Source: Pyrus communis (taxonomy: Eukaryota > Streptophyta > Magnoliopsida > Rosales > Rosaceae). Taken from it: a DNA stretch of 64,000 nt. Position numbers and translations under genes: made by a program. Shown here piece by piece: positions 39,935-50,600 of the stretch. The notes beneath the pieces are model-generated. The model was not told the origin of the DNA. It was given only the letters and a program-made list of their open reading frames with translations, and did not search any database. The stretch's first letter is position 1. Each line of letters opens with the position of its first letter. The stretch spans positions 11,372,817 through 11,436,816 of the forward strand of contig NC_084806.1 of the NCBI RefSeq assembly GCF_963583255.1. The letters run 5' to 3'.

Positions 39935-41981
39935 TCACTTGACATGGTTCAAGAACCACTCCAACAAGTCTTGATGAGCCTCCTCGGCAGCTTTACAAGC
40001 TGCTTTGTCTTCAACATTGTACCTCACCGTCCACCCATGTGCCACTTTCGGGAATATCTTAACGTGGCCCTTAACCTGTGATTCCACAAAACCAACAATC
40101 GTTTCAACAAACTTCAAAAGTTTAGTACTACAAGCTACCGCAGTGGTGAACCCAAATGTGAAGGGGGTGTTTCCGGTGTTGTCCTATCATTTCTTCAAAC
40201 AAAAATAAAATGTTTTCGAAGTTCATACAAAACGGTATATGACCATGATTGGAAATTAAATTAGAATCTAAGCGTAGCATATAAGCTCTCTGGCACCCTT
40301 CCCTTACAAGTCGTTTTTGTAAGGGCAGGTTACCTATAACTGTAAGCCATGCACAATTATATTTCACAATGTGACAGACAAAGTTCGTCAGGCATCTCAA
40401 GTTGAGGAATGTCCGTGATAAGAATAAACAAATTAACAAGGGCACAAAGTATTGAAGACTGTTCAGATGAACGATATTCCTACCTCAGGTTTTGCAGTTA
40501 AAACCTCTTCAAACTGCTTCACGACTTCAGGCAGACACATCTGATCAATCTCAGCTCCAAGTATAGAAATAGGAACCTTAACCTATGAAAGTAATAACAG
40601 GAATAGATCATAAAGTGAGTGTGCGACTAATGTTTTGTGCCAATAATGGTATCTTAAAGAGATATTTCCTGAATATTAATACCGATATCTTACCCTTGAA
40701 ATCATCCACTGTGACTACTGCAGGATGACACAGAGCAGCAGCTTGAATTAACGGGAGCTTTGCAAGTTCAACCACAACCTTGGCTGAAAACAGCGCAAAT
40801 TTTTCAATGTCGACCAAACAAGAGTGATAAGTAAAACATCGCCTAACATTATCCAAGTGTCTAAATGAGAAACTTTTTTGTTGCTCTATTTCAGTGCAAC
40901 AAGGATGAAATGGAGCAACAAAGATGTTAACGAGAAAGGAAAGTGAAGTCACCTCCCCAACAGAAGCCTGCAGCACCGATTGCAGAAACACCTTTACTTT
41001 TTAAAGCTTCAAGAACTGGCTTTGCAGCCTCAAATCCCTTGTCCTATCAATCCCAAAACAAGATTCAGAAGCTAACAATACTTGAACATATCAAAATTGC
41101 AGAAAATTTTTGATAGCACCCCAATGCCTGGGACTCGTAATTTAACCATTGTCACAAAAGGTGGAATCAGCCTAGTAGGCTAGTAGTGAACAACCATAAA
41201 AAAGTTTTAACACAACAACATTCATGGGACTGCCCAGCTGAACCCACACACATAAGCATCTAAAATTGCATAGAGAGACTTGTAAAAGTACTTCGATCGT
41301 TAAAGAAACAAAAGAGAGATGCATAAAAGTAGACATAATAGCAAAAGAGCCAACCGGATGATGATCAATTTTCCAAACATCAAATGGTCTATTGGCATCG
41401 TCAGGTGCATAAAGGTCTTTGTAAAAAAAATCGGGGACGACAACGACGAACCCAGCAGCTGCTACTTTGTCAGCAAGCTTCCTTCATACTGGAAGGCAGG
41501 TGGCATTAGTTAAAGGATACAAGATATTATGGAAACAACGACCTATACAGTGATATTCAACACTGTTGTTCTGTGATGAAAATATCTGATATCGGTAACT
41601 GTAACTGGCAAGTGAAGTTTTATCCTTGTAAAGATCATAGAGTGAACAATCTAAATTGCTCATCAAATTTAAGCAGCAAGTGTAACTGATGAGCCCGAGT
41701 CAATATCTGAAAGCGAAAAGTCGTCATACCTCAATTTTGGAGCTTCAAATCCTGAATGACAAAGCAGTAATACAAAACACACACTTTCTTCACAGAATTG
41801 AACATCACATAAGCTACAGTATCAAGACGTTACCATGAATGTCAGAGACGAGGAGAACGGCAAGGTTGGAGTGAGGGGAGCCAGTGACATAGGAGTCGAG
41901 ACCGCCGACGTTTTCAACATGGCCGGTGCCGCTGGAGGGGTTCAGGGTCGGAGGGTTTGAGCAGCACTGAGAGCTTGCCAT
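39935..41981 (-). pseudogene. dienelactone hydrolase, array copy 2, splice-acceptor mutant
   Basis: All seven exons align to the intact copies with normal lengths: 41834-41981, 41730-41751, 41355-41481, 40953-41043, 40694-40783, 40484-40584 and 39935-40075. They would encode 239 residues with CWGG, GAEID and AHGW present. The acceptor of exon 6 has changed, though: the intact copies read ctttcag|aggttaag and this one reads ctttcataggttaag, so AG became AT. If the AG two bases later is used instead, the join gives GGT-TAA, an immediate stop. Skipping exon 6 also gives GGT-TAA, because exon 7 starts gttaag. Either way the product stops at about residue 160, with the Cys but without Asp and His. 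The other splice sites look normal, so the loss may be recent. A non-standard acceptor cannot be excluded. Confidence 0.75.
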
Positions 41982-42716
41982 GATCTCTGAATTCACTCTT
42001 TGTTGGTGTTTGATTGAGCTACTACTAATAGACAAGTACGTAGTACGGTACTACCACATAATATGTCAACCACTTTTTTGGGTTGAATTTGTGATTTGTT
42101 TTGAAATGACGGGATGAATGCGTAAGCCTGATGCGAAAAGTCCAAGACTCCAAGACTGGCACTCCAAACCCAGCAAGTGAAAGTATGTTATGTGAGTTGA
42201 GCGACCAGTCAACTGACTTGTATTGTGCATGTCCATCAGATACTCATATCTAATAATTATTCAGATAAGATTGTATTGGAGATAGTATTTATAATATTCG
42301 CAAAATTATCGATATTTTTGTTGAAATGTCTGAAAAATCAAATATCGATATGGAAAGAGATGAAATGCAAACTTTACCTTGTATCAACAAGATATACAAA
42401 AATCAATGAAAATAGACGATATTTTCCAATTTATTACAAAAGTTTTGTCAAAACCCATTGCAGATTTTGAACTTTTACAAAAAAAAAAAAAATTGAGAAT
42501 TTTTTCTCTAATTTTGACTAACTTTGAATGAGTTGATACAAGCCCCCGTTGCAAATTTCTATAATTTTCGTTGAAGACAACTAATATTGTATAATTTGCA
42601 TATCGACATTTCCACCTACATCGATATTCTAAATACTGCTTGGAGAAAAACGCTTAATGTGTGGTTCTGTTCGGATGATTGGATTTGAATAACAAAAAAA
42701 ATATTTTTTTTTGGGT

Positions 42717-42862
42717 AATACTATCCACACACTCATTTTCACCTCTCACAACACTCCTCATAATTTTTTGTCATCAAACCGAAGGAATTGAAGAAGATCA
42801 ATGATAAAAACTTAACAATAATGTGTGAGAAGTAAAAAAAAAAAAAAGTGTGAATAGCACTC
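42717..42862. mobile_element. MITE related to the one in BPM intron 1
   Basis: The left end taatactatccacacactca and right end gtgtgaatagcact are inverted relatives of each other and of the termini at 13347-13470. An A-run interrupts the right arm. Confidence 0.6.
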
Positions 42863-43024
42863 TTTTTCTTTTATGATGCACCACTCAAATTCATCAAACT
42901 TATTAGCATAAATTATAACACTCACCAAATGTCAAACCTAAAAGTACCCACTGTTCCAAGCAACAAATTTTACATACAAATAATGGTACTATAAAATAGT
43001 AGACATTATTCTTATTCATAGTAA

Positions 43025-44131
43025 GAGCACTTCCACCCCTAAAAAGCCTCTTGAGCAATAGTAGACATTATTCTTATTAATCCCCCAAGTGAACTTGTTC
43101 AAATACATCTCCATCCTAAATTGAATAGCCAAGAAATTTGTTTTAAAATATTATTAATATTTTTTTATAAATAATAAAAAATCATTTATTTTAATTTCAG
43201 ATAGGATTTTAACCAATCTCGTCACTCCATGTATTTTTATCCGAAAGTACAATTTTTATAGATAGATTTTCGAATAGATTTTTAACCAATTTCGTAGTGC
43301 CAAGTGTCATGATTCTGTCAGAATTTTGTGAATAAATTTCTACTAAGATTTTTAACCAATCTCATCGTGTCACTTGTCACTATCCGTTTAGAATCTTTGA
43401 AAATAAATTTCAATAAGATTTTTCATCAATCACGGTGTGCCACGTGGCAAGCAAGGAGATTGTTCGATCTCGAGGAGGGTGAAAATGCGGTGTTTGAAAT
43501 AGAAGAGAAAGAGGATGAAGAACGTAGAAGCGGGAGAGCCTCACATTCCCGCCGTGTCATGCAAGTTGAGGGTGAGATCCCCTAAACCCAGGCGTTCTGC
43601 AAACCTTAATAGAAAGAGGGAACATCAAGGTAAGGACCTTTTAGACGATTATTTTATCCCAAACAATGCATGCCTTAATGCGTATTTTAGACGTCGTTTT
43701 AAAATGCAATGAAGTTTGTTAACAAAATCATGATTGCTGTTTGCAACCATGATCCATATTTTGTGCAAAAGAAGAATGCTTTTCATGTTATGGGCCTCAT
43801 TCCTGAGCAAAAAATTACTATTGCAAAAGAAGGATTTTTATTTTTATTTTATTTTATATTTTTATGTATTATTTTGATAATTTTTATTAACTTAATTAAT
43901 TTGGACAGTTGGATTATAAAAAAAAATTAAAATCCAACAGGTCATACTTTGACATGTAGCCAATGGTAACATTTCTGATCACTTAGGAGTTGGGCTTATC
44001 GATTTTTGCCTAGGTGAACAATTGGGCTCCCCGGGAGCTTAGCGGATTACAAAGGGCTGGAGGAGCTTTGGGGGTGGGGAGTGGATTTAATCCACTATCT
44101 CCTAGGGAATTTTATAGGGTTGGAAGTGCTC
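43025..44131. mobile_element. non-autonomous Harbinger-like DNA transposon
   Basis: The termini gagcacttccacccctaaa and its inverted match tatagggttggaagtgctc flank 1107 bp. The element is bordered by the trinucleotide taa on both sides (43022-43024 and 44132-44134). A 3-bp TAA/TTA target duplication is the signature of PIF/Harbinger elements. The interior has no recognisable transposase, so it is non-autonomous. It interrupts the spacer of the hydrolase array; the two spacer halves match the uninterrupted spacers near 38640-38720 and 54830-54910. Confidence 0.75.
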
Positions 44132-44218
44132 TAAATAGAATACAGTTGATATGACAAGGTTTAAATTATTATTGTCTTTCCTTGACAATAAGACGCTTCA
44201 TAATGATGACGATACCAT

Positions 44219-44320
44219 TCACATGACATCGTTCAAGAACCATTCTAACAAATCTTACCTCGAGGCCCACCGACTCCACTCGTGTTCCACTTTCGGGAAA
44301 ATCTCCACATGTCTTTTAAT
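44219..44320 (-). pseudogene. orphan exon 7 of a dienelactone hydrolase gene (B)
   Basis: Matches the last exon from the acceptor (attccag|attaaaagac) to the stop, but with internal deletions that remove the HGW segment. It shares the cgtgttccac lesion with fragments A and C. Confidence 0.75.
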
Positions 44321-44334
44321 CTGGAATTCCTTAT

Positions 44335-45680
44335 AACCAATAGTCATATTCTAATGACTTCTTAGCCAAAATGGTCCCTAAGATTTACATAGCTCCTTAT
44401 TTTTGTATCTGAGATTTGAAATCAATAGAAGTGGTTCCTGTTTTTGTCCACCATCAATCATTTTGATCATTCCTTGAAAAATTATGTTAAATAAGGACCA
44501 AACCTGTAAGGATATCCATGATTCATTTCAACAAATACATGAAAATCATTTGAGAGTTTTTTGAATTGAATTTAGGCGTTGGGCCTTGCTAAGGCCTTTC
44601 TTTAAAATTAATTTGGTTTTCTTATTGAGTACTTAATTTTAACATAGATGAACAGTAAGTAGCCAAAGTTAAAAGTATTTTTGACGTGCTATGTTTGGGC
44701 GGCAAGATCATCCTTGTTCACACTAAAAGAGGGATTTGCAGTCCCTTTTTTTTCTTTAACAGAGAAATCACTTTTCAATGCAAAATTGTAGATACAAGAT
44801 GATCAAAGCTCAAGTATCCAAGTGGAAAACTCACCATCTAACAAAATCACATCAACAACTTGGGCCAGAACTAAGAACATACTTAAGAAGAAAGAGGCAC
44901 AATGAAGAGATTGAAGAAAGGACACTCAACCCAACATACAAAACGACTTCTAAAAGCTCTGCAACGTACTTTTCACATATTCCTTTTGTGGTTCAAACAT
45001 TCCCTTGTATTTACAGCTTCGCTACTTCCTTTGTAGTATTAATTTCCTGTATTAGATTTTACTTCTCAAAACACTCTATGTACTTGGCATAACTTATCCG
45101 AATAGGTTGAAACTTTGCCTAATCGCTTGTATTTATCATTTACTTTCAAGTTATTACTTTTCATGCAATTTATTGTCATTTTGGCTAACACTTTATGCGA
45201 ATTTACAAGCTCTTTACTTTCAATTTTTCACTTATTCTTTGTTTCACTTTGCTTTATCTCTTTAATCTTTCACAAAGATTGCAAACTGGCTTGGACCATT
45301 TCTAATCAGTTTGCGGTCATTGTTTTGGCATTCAACAAACAAAAAATATAAAGTCCTTGTCTTCAAGGCATGGAAAAGAACCTAATATGGATTTAATCCC
45401 TCCATTAAACAATCTTTTCTAAGAGACACAGTTTACTTGCAGATCAACAAATGACCTATAAACATCTAAACTAATTAAACAACCTATTGGACTTGACCAG
45501 TAATGGCATGCTTGACAATAACTAACTTTGCAAGAAAGCCTAAGAGCCTATTCAAGGTTTTGTCAAGACACCTTCAATTAACTTAGTGTTTGCAACCCGT
45601 GGGAAGAGTTGTGTGGGGATCTTGCACCCTAACAAGAGTGTTTCCATGAAGGATATTTCCTATCCAACACGGTCCTCTCC
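44335..45680. other. insert of unknown nature within array spacer B
   Basis: This stretch has no counterpart in the other two spacers. It starts with repeat-like text (tggtccctaagattt, gagatttgaaatcaatagaa) and contains an open frame at 44778-45092 with no recognisable domain. It is probably a dispersed repeat or a composite of repeats. Confidence 0.45.
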
Positions 45681-45867
45681 AGATCCTTTTGGTGAGGATC
45701 CTGAGGATTTGTGAATCGTGTCTATTTATTGTACATCATGCGGTTAGTTTTTGTCAAAATTGTTTATGTTATTTTTAAATTAAAAATATTTAAAATGATT
45801 TTTGACCGCATGATATACGATGAACGGACACGATTTACGGATTCTCAGGATCCTTACAAAGAGGATA
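45681..45867. mobile_element. palindromic MITE
   Basis: The long terminal inverted repeats are easy to pair: gaggatcctgaggatttgtg...aatcgtgt...catcatgcggt at the left, and ccgcatgat...acacgattt...ttctcaggatcct at the right. The arms are about 70 nt around a short AT-rich centre. No coding capacity. Confidence 0.75.
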
Positions 45868-45894
45868 CGGCAATGATCTAGACTCATTTCCTAC

Positions 45895-45950
45895 CTCATA
45901 TTTTGCAGTTAAAGTGTCCTCAAATTGTTGCACGACTTCAGGTGGGGACA
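45895..45950 (-). pseudogene. orphan exon 6 fragment of a dienelactone hydrolase gene
   Basis: The sequence tacctca-attttgcagttaaa through acgacttcaggtgggga matches the 3' half of exon 6 and its donor in the array genes. The exon 5' half is absent. It suggests that orphan B was once a longer gene copy. Confidence 0.7.
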
Positions 45951-46089
45951 TATTTGTTAGCATGCATCTTTTATTGAAAATCAAGTGACAGCTCAACAAG
46001 TTAATTAGTGTAAAAATGATTAGTTAGGTAATTATCGATAATAGTGATTAGTAATTTGAGTATATAAATAAATATGTTTTCAAGTTTTT

Positions 46090-46422
46090 AATTTTCAAAC
46101 TGCACTCTCTACCGCACACATTTCTTGTGGTTCCACCAACATTCGTTTACATTTGTTCATCCCTCTTTTCTCTTTTGTATTTCCCTTCGGTTCCAAACCA
46201 AAATGTGAAAACTGTTATCATGTATCGGAAACAAAATTATCAAGTTTATAAAACTTTCTTTTTTGGTTTTTGGGTTGGGGGGGGGGGGGGGGGGGGGGGG
46301 AGTGGGTGGCAACAACCCATAGGGCATCTCCAACTAGTACTATACTTACATGACACCCAAATGGTGATGGGGGTCCCTAGGGGTTACATGGAGGAGACCG
46401 GTCCAGAACCTTCAGTTCAAAC
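46090..46422. repeat. array spacer block, copy B (left part), with G-run
   Basis: Same ordered blocks as 39480-39900 (ttccaccaacattcgttta, cccatagggcatctccaact, ggaggagaccggt, ttcagttcaaac). A run of 24 G at 46277-46300 is a local expansion. The block is cut at 46422 by the copia insertion and continues after 50488 with caaaactttaaaaac. Confidence 0.8.
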
Positions 46423-46585
46423 TATTGCATGAGTCAATGTGTAGGAAAAGGGAATGTAAATATTACAGTCATTTTTTAGGAAGGTAATATTAGTGTCCTT
46501 TATTGTTTCCTTATGTAATAAGGATTGTATGTACTTATATTCAGAATTATGGCATACATGGAAATTAAGCAATAAAATTCTATTT
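46423..46585 (+). repeat. 5' LTR of the deleted copia element
   Basis: Starts tattgcatgagtcaatgtg and ends aaattctatt next to the primer-binding site. It aligns along its length with 50319-50488, with several point changes and one small insertion in the 3' copy (tgtaaatattg). Confidence 0.85.
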
Positions 46586-46842
46586 GGCATCGAAACCTTG
46601 TTGATGTAACCTTAACTGGAAAACAATTTATGTATCGTGCCACTACTGCAAGGGCTATGATTGCTGCCCTGTCGTGGGTCTTGTGTCCCTGCCGTGTTTC
46701 TTTTTTTTTGCTATTCGCAGGAAATTGTCACGCTGATGTGTGTGTCGTGAATCAAGATGGTCAATGTCGAAGAAAACTCACGGCTGAAGTTGGAGGGGGT
46801 CTACGTACAACCACTGACAATTCAGTTGTGAGCCCTGTTGTG

Positions 46843-49800
46843 ATACATATTGATGCTTCAAACATACCGAATACCGTAAAGCTCAATGGATCAAATTACC
46901 CTATTTGTTCCAAAATATTGGAGATGCATATTGTTGGGCGTGGTAATAAAGGGTTCGTGATAGGGAATATTAAGGAGCCCAAGCAAGAAAATGCCAAGTA
47001 TGAAGCTTGGGAAATTGGGAATGCAATTGTGAAATGGTGGTTGATTAATTCCATGGATCCTACCAACATGGGTTTTTTCATCCATCTTTGTACTGCTAAA
47101 GAAGTGTGGGAAGAAGTTGCTAGGACATATTATGATGGTTCTGATATCTCTTAGATTTATGAGTTGAAGGTAAAATCGTTTCGACTCCATCAGGAAAGGC
47201 GTCTTATTGATGTGTACTATGCCGATCTCAAGGCAGTATGGCAAAAACTGGATCAAAGAATACCGATTAAGATGGAGTTTGCTCTTGATTTGAAGACACG
47301 TCGAGAAGAGATCCGATTGGACCGAGTGTATGCCTTCTTGGCGGGACTTGATGATGTATTTGATAAGGTACGTAGTGATATTTTGAGAACTCAACCCCTA
47401 CCATCTGTCGAGGAGGTGTTTTTTGTGATTAGGTGTGAAGCCTAACATCATGCTACCATGATAGGAGGAAGTGGTGTCAGCAGCCAAGGAGGAGCCTTGA
47501 CATCGACGGTAGCCATGATGCCTCGACCATTCCCTGCTGGCCGCCCATATGCATCACTTTAATCAACAACTTCTCTTCCTTTTACTCGAGAAAATAAAGA
47601 TGATTTAAAGTGTACTTTCTGCGGTCAAACCCGTCATACTGAAGATAACTGTATTAAAAAACATGGAGTCCCTGAGTGGTTTCTGGAATTAAAGAAAAAG
47701 TTACGTGCCAAAGAGCGTGCTACTAATGGAGCAAGTGATCGTCATTGTCTCTATATAGTTGTTGGGAGAAAGAATCGTCATATTTTGGAAACTGTTCGTG
47801 CCTTGCTTATTGGTATGTCCATCCCTAAACATTTTTGGCCTGAAGTTGTTACCTATGCCGTGTATGTGATTAACTGTATGCCATCTTAGGTTGTGGACTT
47901 CCGTACACCTCTCCAAGTCTTAACTGAACATGTTCCCATAGTATCTACCAATACTTTAACTCCTCATGTGTTTGGATGTGTCGCATCTGTTCATATCCAC
48001 AAGATTCATTGTAGTGAATTGGATTCGTGTGCCATTCGATGTGGTTTTTTTCAGCTTACCTCTCAACAAAAAAGGTACAAGTGTTATCATCCTGAAACTC
48101 GCCATATGTATGTGACCATGGATGTTACTTTTTCTGAATCCGAGTATTTTTATTCTTCTACCCCGTCATATTCAGATCACCAGGGGGAGAACACTAGTGG
48201 TGATCAGAATGATCTTGGATGGTTAGAGATACCAGAAAGTGTGATATGTAGTTCAGGGGGAGCATGTGTTGACAATAATGAAAATCAAGGGAATTGGCAA
48301 GAAGCTGCTGAGATAATGAACTAACCACCTTAACTGTCGTCTGTCAAGATAGGTGCAGCAGTTCGACAAGACTCTGCTAAGACAAGTAGAGAAGATCAGC
48401 GAAAGTCTGCCGAGACAGGTATAACAAATCGGTAAAGTCCTGCCGATCTAAGTTTAACCGCCCAGCAACTAGTTGTTGCCGAACCAAGTGCAGTAGGGGA
48501 AAAAGTGTTATTTGTCGAACCTACATTACCCTCTCTCTCTCTCTAGCTCACTACCCAATGTGTCTTCTCTGAATGTCCCTGAGGTAAGTACAACAGATGA
48601 TCATGTAACTAATCCAAATAATGTTGTAAGTACATATAAGTTGCCGCTAAGGTAAAATCGTGGTGTTCCGCATGACAGGTTTTTTCTAAAGGAAAAATAA
48701 AGTATCCAATAGCAAATTATGTGTCATGCAAGAACCTTGCACTGAAACGTCAAGCATAGGTGAATAATGTGGAAGCAATTCAAGTACCAACCCGAGTTGA
48801 GGAGGCATTGAAGGATCCAAAATGGGTTGATGCAATGGATGAAGAAATGATGGCACTACATAAGAATGATACATGGGAAGTAATGGAACTATCAAAGGGG
48901 AAAAGGCCGGTCGGATGTAGATGGGTCTTTACAATTAAATACAAGGCCGACAGATCAATAGACAGGTATAAAGCAAGGTTAGTGGCAAAAGGTTATACTC
49001 AAACATATGGTGTTGATTACCAGGAAACATTTTCTTCAGTAGCAAAGATGAATACAATATGGGTTCTTATTTCAATAGCTACAAATTTGAATTGGCCACT
49101 GAAACAATTTGATGTTAAAAATGTTTTTCTTCATGGGCATTTGGAAGAAGAAGTGTATATGGATTTTCCTCCAGGTATAATGCCGAAGGGAAAACCTGAG
49201 TATGTAGGTTGCAAAAGTCGCTTTATGGACTTAAGCAATCACCTCATGCATGGTTTGGTAGATTTACTCAAGTTATGAGAAGGAATGGATATTATCAAAG
49301 TCACCCCGACCATACGTTGTTTGTAAAACAGAGAAGCAGTAAAGTGACAGCCTTAATTATTTATGTGGATGACATGATAATAATAGGTGATGATTCAGAA
49401 GAGATGATGAAGCTGGAAGCAAGTCTTGCCGCCAAGTTCAAGATAAAGAATTTGGGAGACAAAATATTTTCTTGGAGTAGAAGTGGCTAGTTCATCTTGA
49501 GGTATTTTCTTGTCTCAACGTAAATATGTTATGGATTTATTAAAAGAGATAGGCATGCTGGGATGTAAACCAGTGGACACTCCTATTGTAGAGAAGCATT
49601 ATTTAGGGATTGATCCAGATCAAGAACCGGTTGACAATGGTAGATATTAGAGACTGGTAGGGAGACTAATTTATTTGTCTTGCACTCGTCCGGATATTGC
49701 CTATGCAGTAAGTATGATGAGTCAGTTTATGCACTCGCCGAGTGTGGAGTATATGGCGGCAGTTATGAGGATTCTAGCATATTTAAAGTCTGCTCCTGGA

Positions 49801-50310
49801 AAAGGAATTCTGTATAAGCCTCATGGACACATGAGGATTGAGGGATTTACTGATGCTAATTGGGCAAGTGATGTGACTGATAGGCGTTCTACGTCTGGAT
49901 ATTTTACATTCGTTGGAGGTAATTTGGTTACTTGGCGGAACAAGAAACAGAAGGTGGTGTCTCGATCTTTTGTCGAGGCCAAATACAGGGGCATGGTGCA
50001 TGGTGTGTGTGAGATTCTTTGGCTACGGAAGTTGCTTTGGAGTCTCAGATTTAAACAAGAAGAGGCAATGAAATTGTATTGTGACAAGTCGGCAAGAGAG
50101 AGAGTAGAGAATCTAGTACAACATGATAGGACTAAGTATGTTGAGGTTGATCGACATTTCATTAAAGAAAAGCTTGAGAAGATTGTTTCAATACCGTTTG
50201 TGAACTCGGAAGAACAACTTGCATATGTTCTTACTCATGCTATGTGTAGTAGAGCTTTTGATGACTCACCTATCAAGTTAAGCATGTGTGATATCTATGC
50301 ACCAACTTGA
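46843..50310 (+). pseudogene. copia polyprotein remnant (gag, IN C-terminus, RT, RNase H)
   Basis: Gag spans about 46843-47452 (VKLNGSNYPICSKILEMHI ... YAFLAGLDDVFDKVRSDIL), with a stop after GSDIS and another after IRCEA. The zinc knuckle CTFCGQTRHTEDNC lies at 47611-47652. At about 47740-47765 the frame jumps straight to RKNRHILETVRALLIGM ... FWPEVVTYAVYVINCMPS, the end of integrase, so protease and the DDE core are deleted. RT runs 48760-49490 ([52 protein letters not shown] with the catalytic YVDD intact), with a frameshift near 49205. RNase H runs 49640-50310 (SCTRPDIAYAVSMMSQFMHS, GFTDANWASD, VEAKYRG). Non-functional as a whole. Confidence 0.85.
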
Positions 50311-50318
50311 GAAGGGAG

Positions 50319-50488
50319 TATTGCGTGAGTCAATGTAAGGAAAAGGGAATGTAAATATTGTGTAAATATTAGTCATGTTTTAGGAAGGTAATATTAGTGT
50401 CCCTTATTGTTTCCTTATGTAATAAGAATTGTACGTACTTATATTCAGAATTATGGAATACATGAAAATTAAGCCGTAAAATTCTATT
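50319..50488 (+). repeat. 3' LTR of the deleted copia element
   Basis: Starts tattgcgtgagtcaatg directly after the polypurine tract and ends attctatta, next to array spacer sequence. A near copy of the 5' LTR; the visible differences suggest an old insertion, though no rate was calculated. Confidence 0.85.
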
Positions 50489-50600
50489 ACAAAACTTTAA
50501 AAACAAATACGAACATAAAACTCCAGAGGCATTATTTATCCATTACTAATAGACAGCAGCTGATAAGGAAAACCACTTCAACAAATCTTGATGAGGCCAC

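Larger units (their letters stand above)
46423..50488 (+). mobile_element. Ty1/copia retrotransposon with internal deletion
   Basis: A 4.07-kb element with two short LTRs, a primer-binding site (tggcatcgaaacc, 46585-46597, like the initiator-Met tRNA site) and a polypurine tract gaagggag (50311-50318). Internally it retains gag, a zinc knuckle, the C-terminal part of integrase, RT and RNase H. The protease and most of the integrase core are missing. It splits array spacer B; the paralogous spacers give the empty site. A clear target duplication could not be read, because the LTR ends appear mutated (tattg start, probably once tgttg). Confidence 0.85.

Noticed and set aside
44778..45092. 104-residue plus-strand open frame in the array spacer
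   Set aside because: No domain recognised, absent from the paralogous spacers and adjacent to repeat-like sequence.
46630..46800. Upstream in-frame extension of the second copia gag (residues before VVIHIDASN)
   Set aside because: Includes a poly-T-derived Phe/Leu stretch and no gag similarity; more likely leader sequence of the element.
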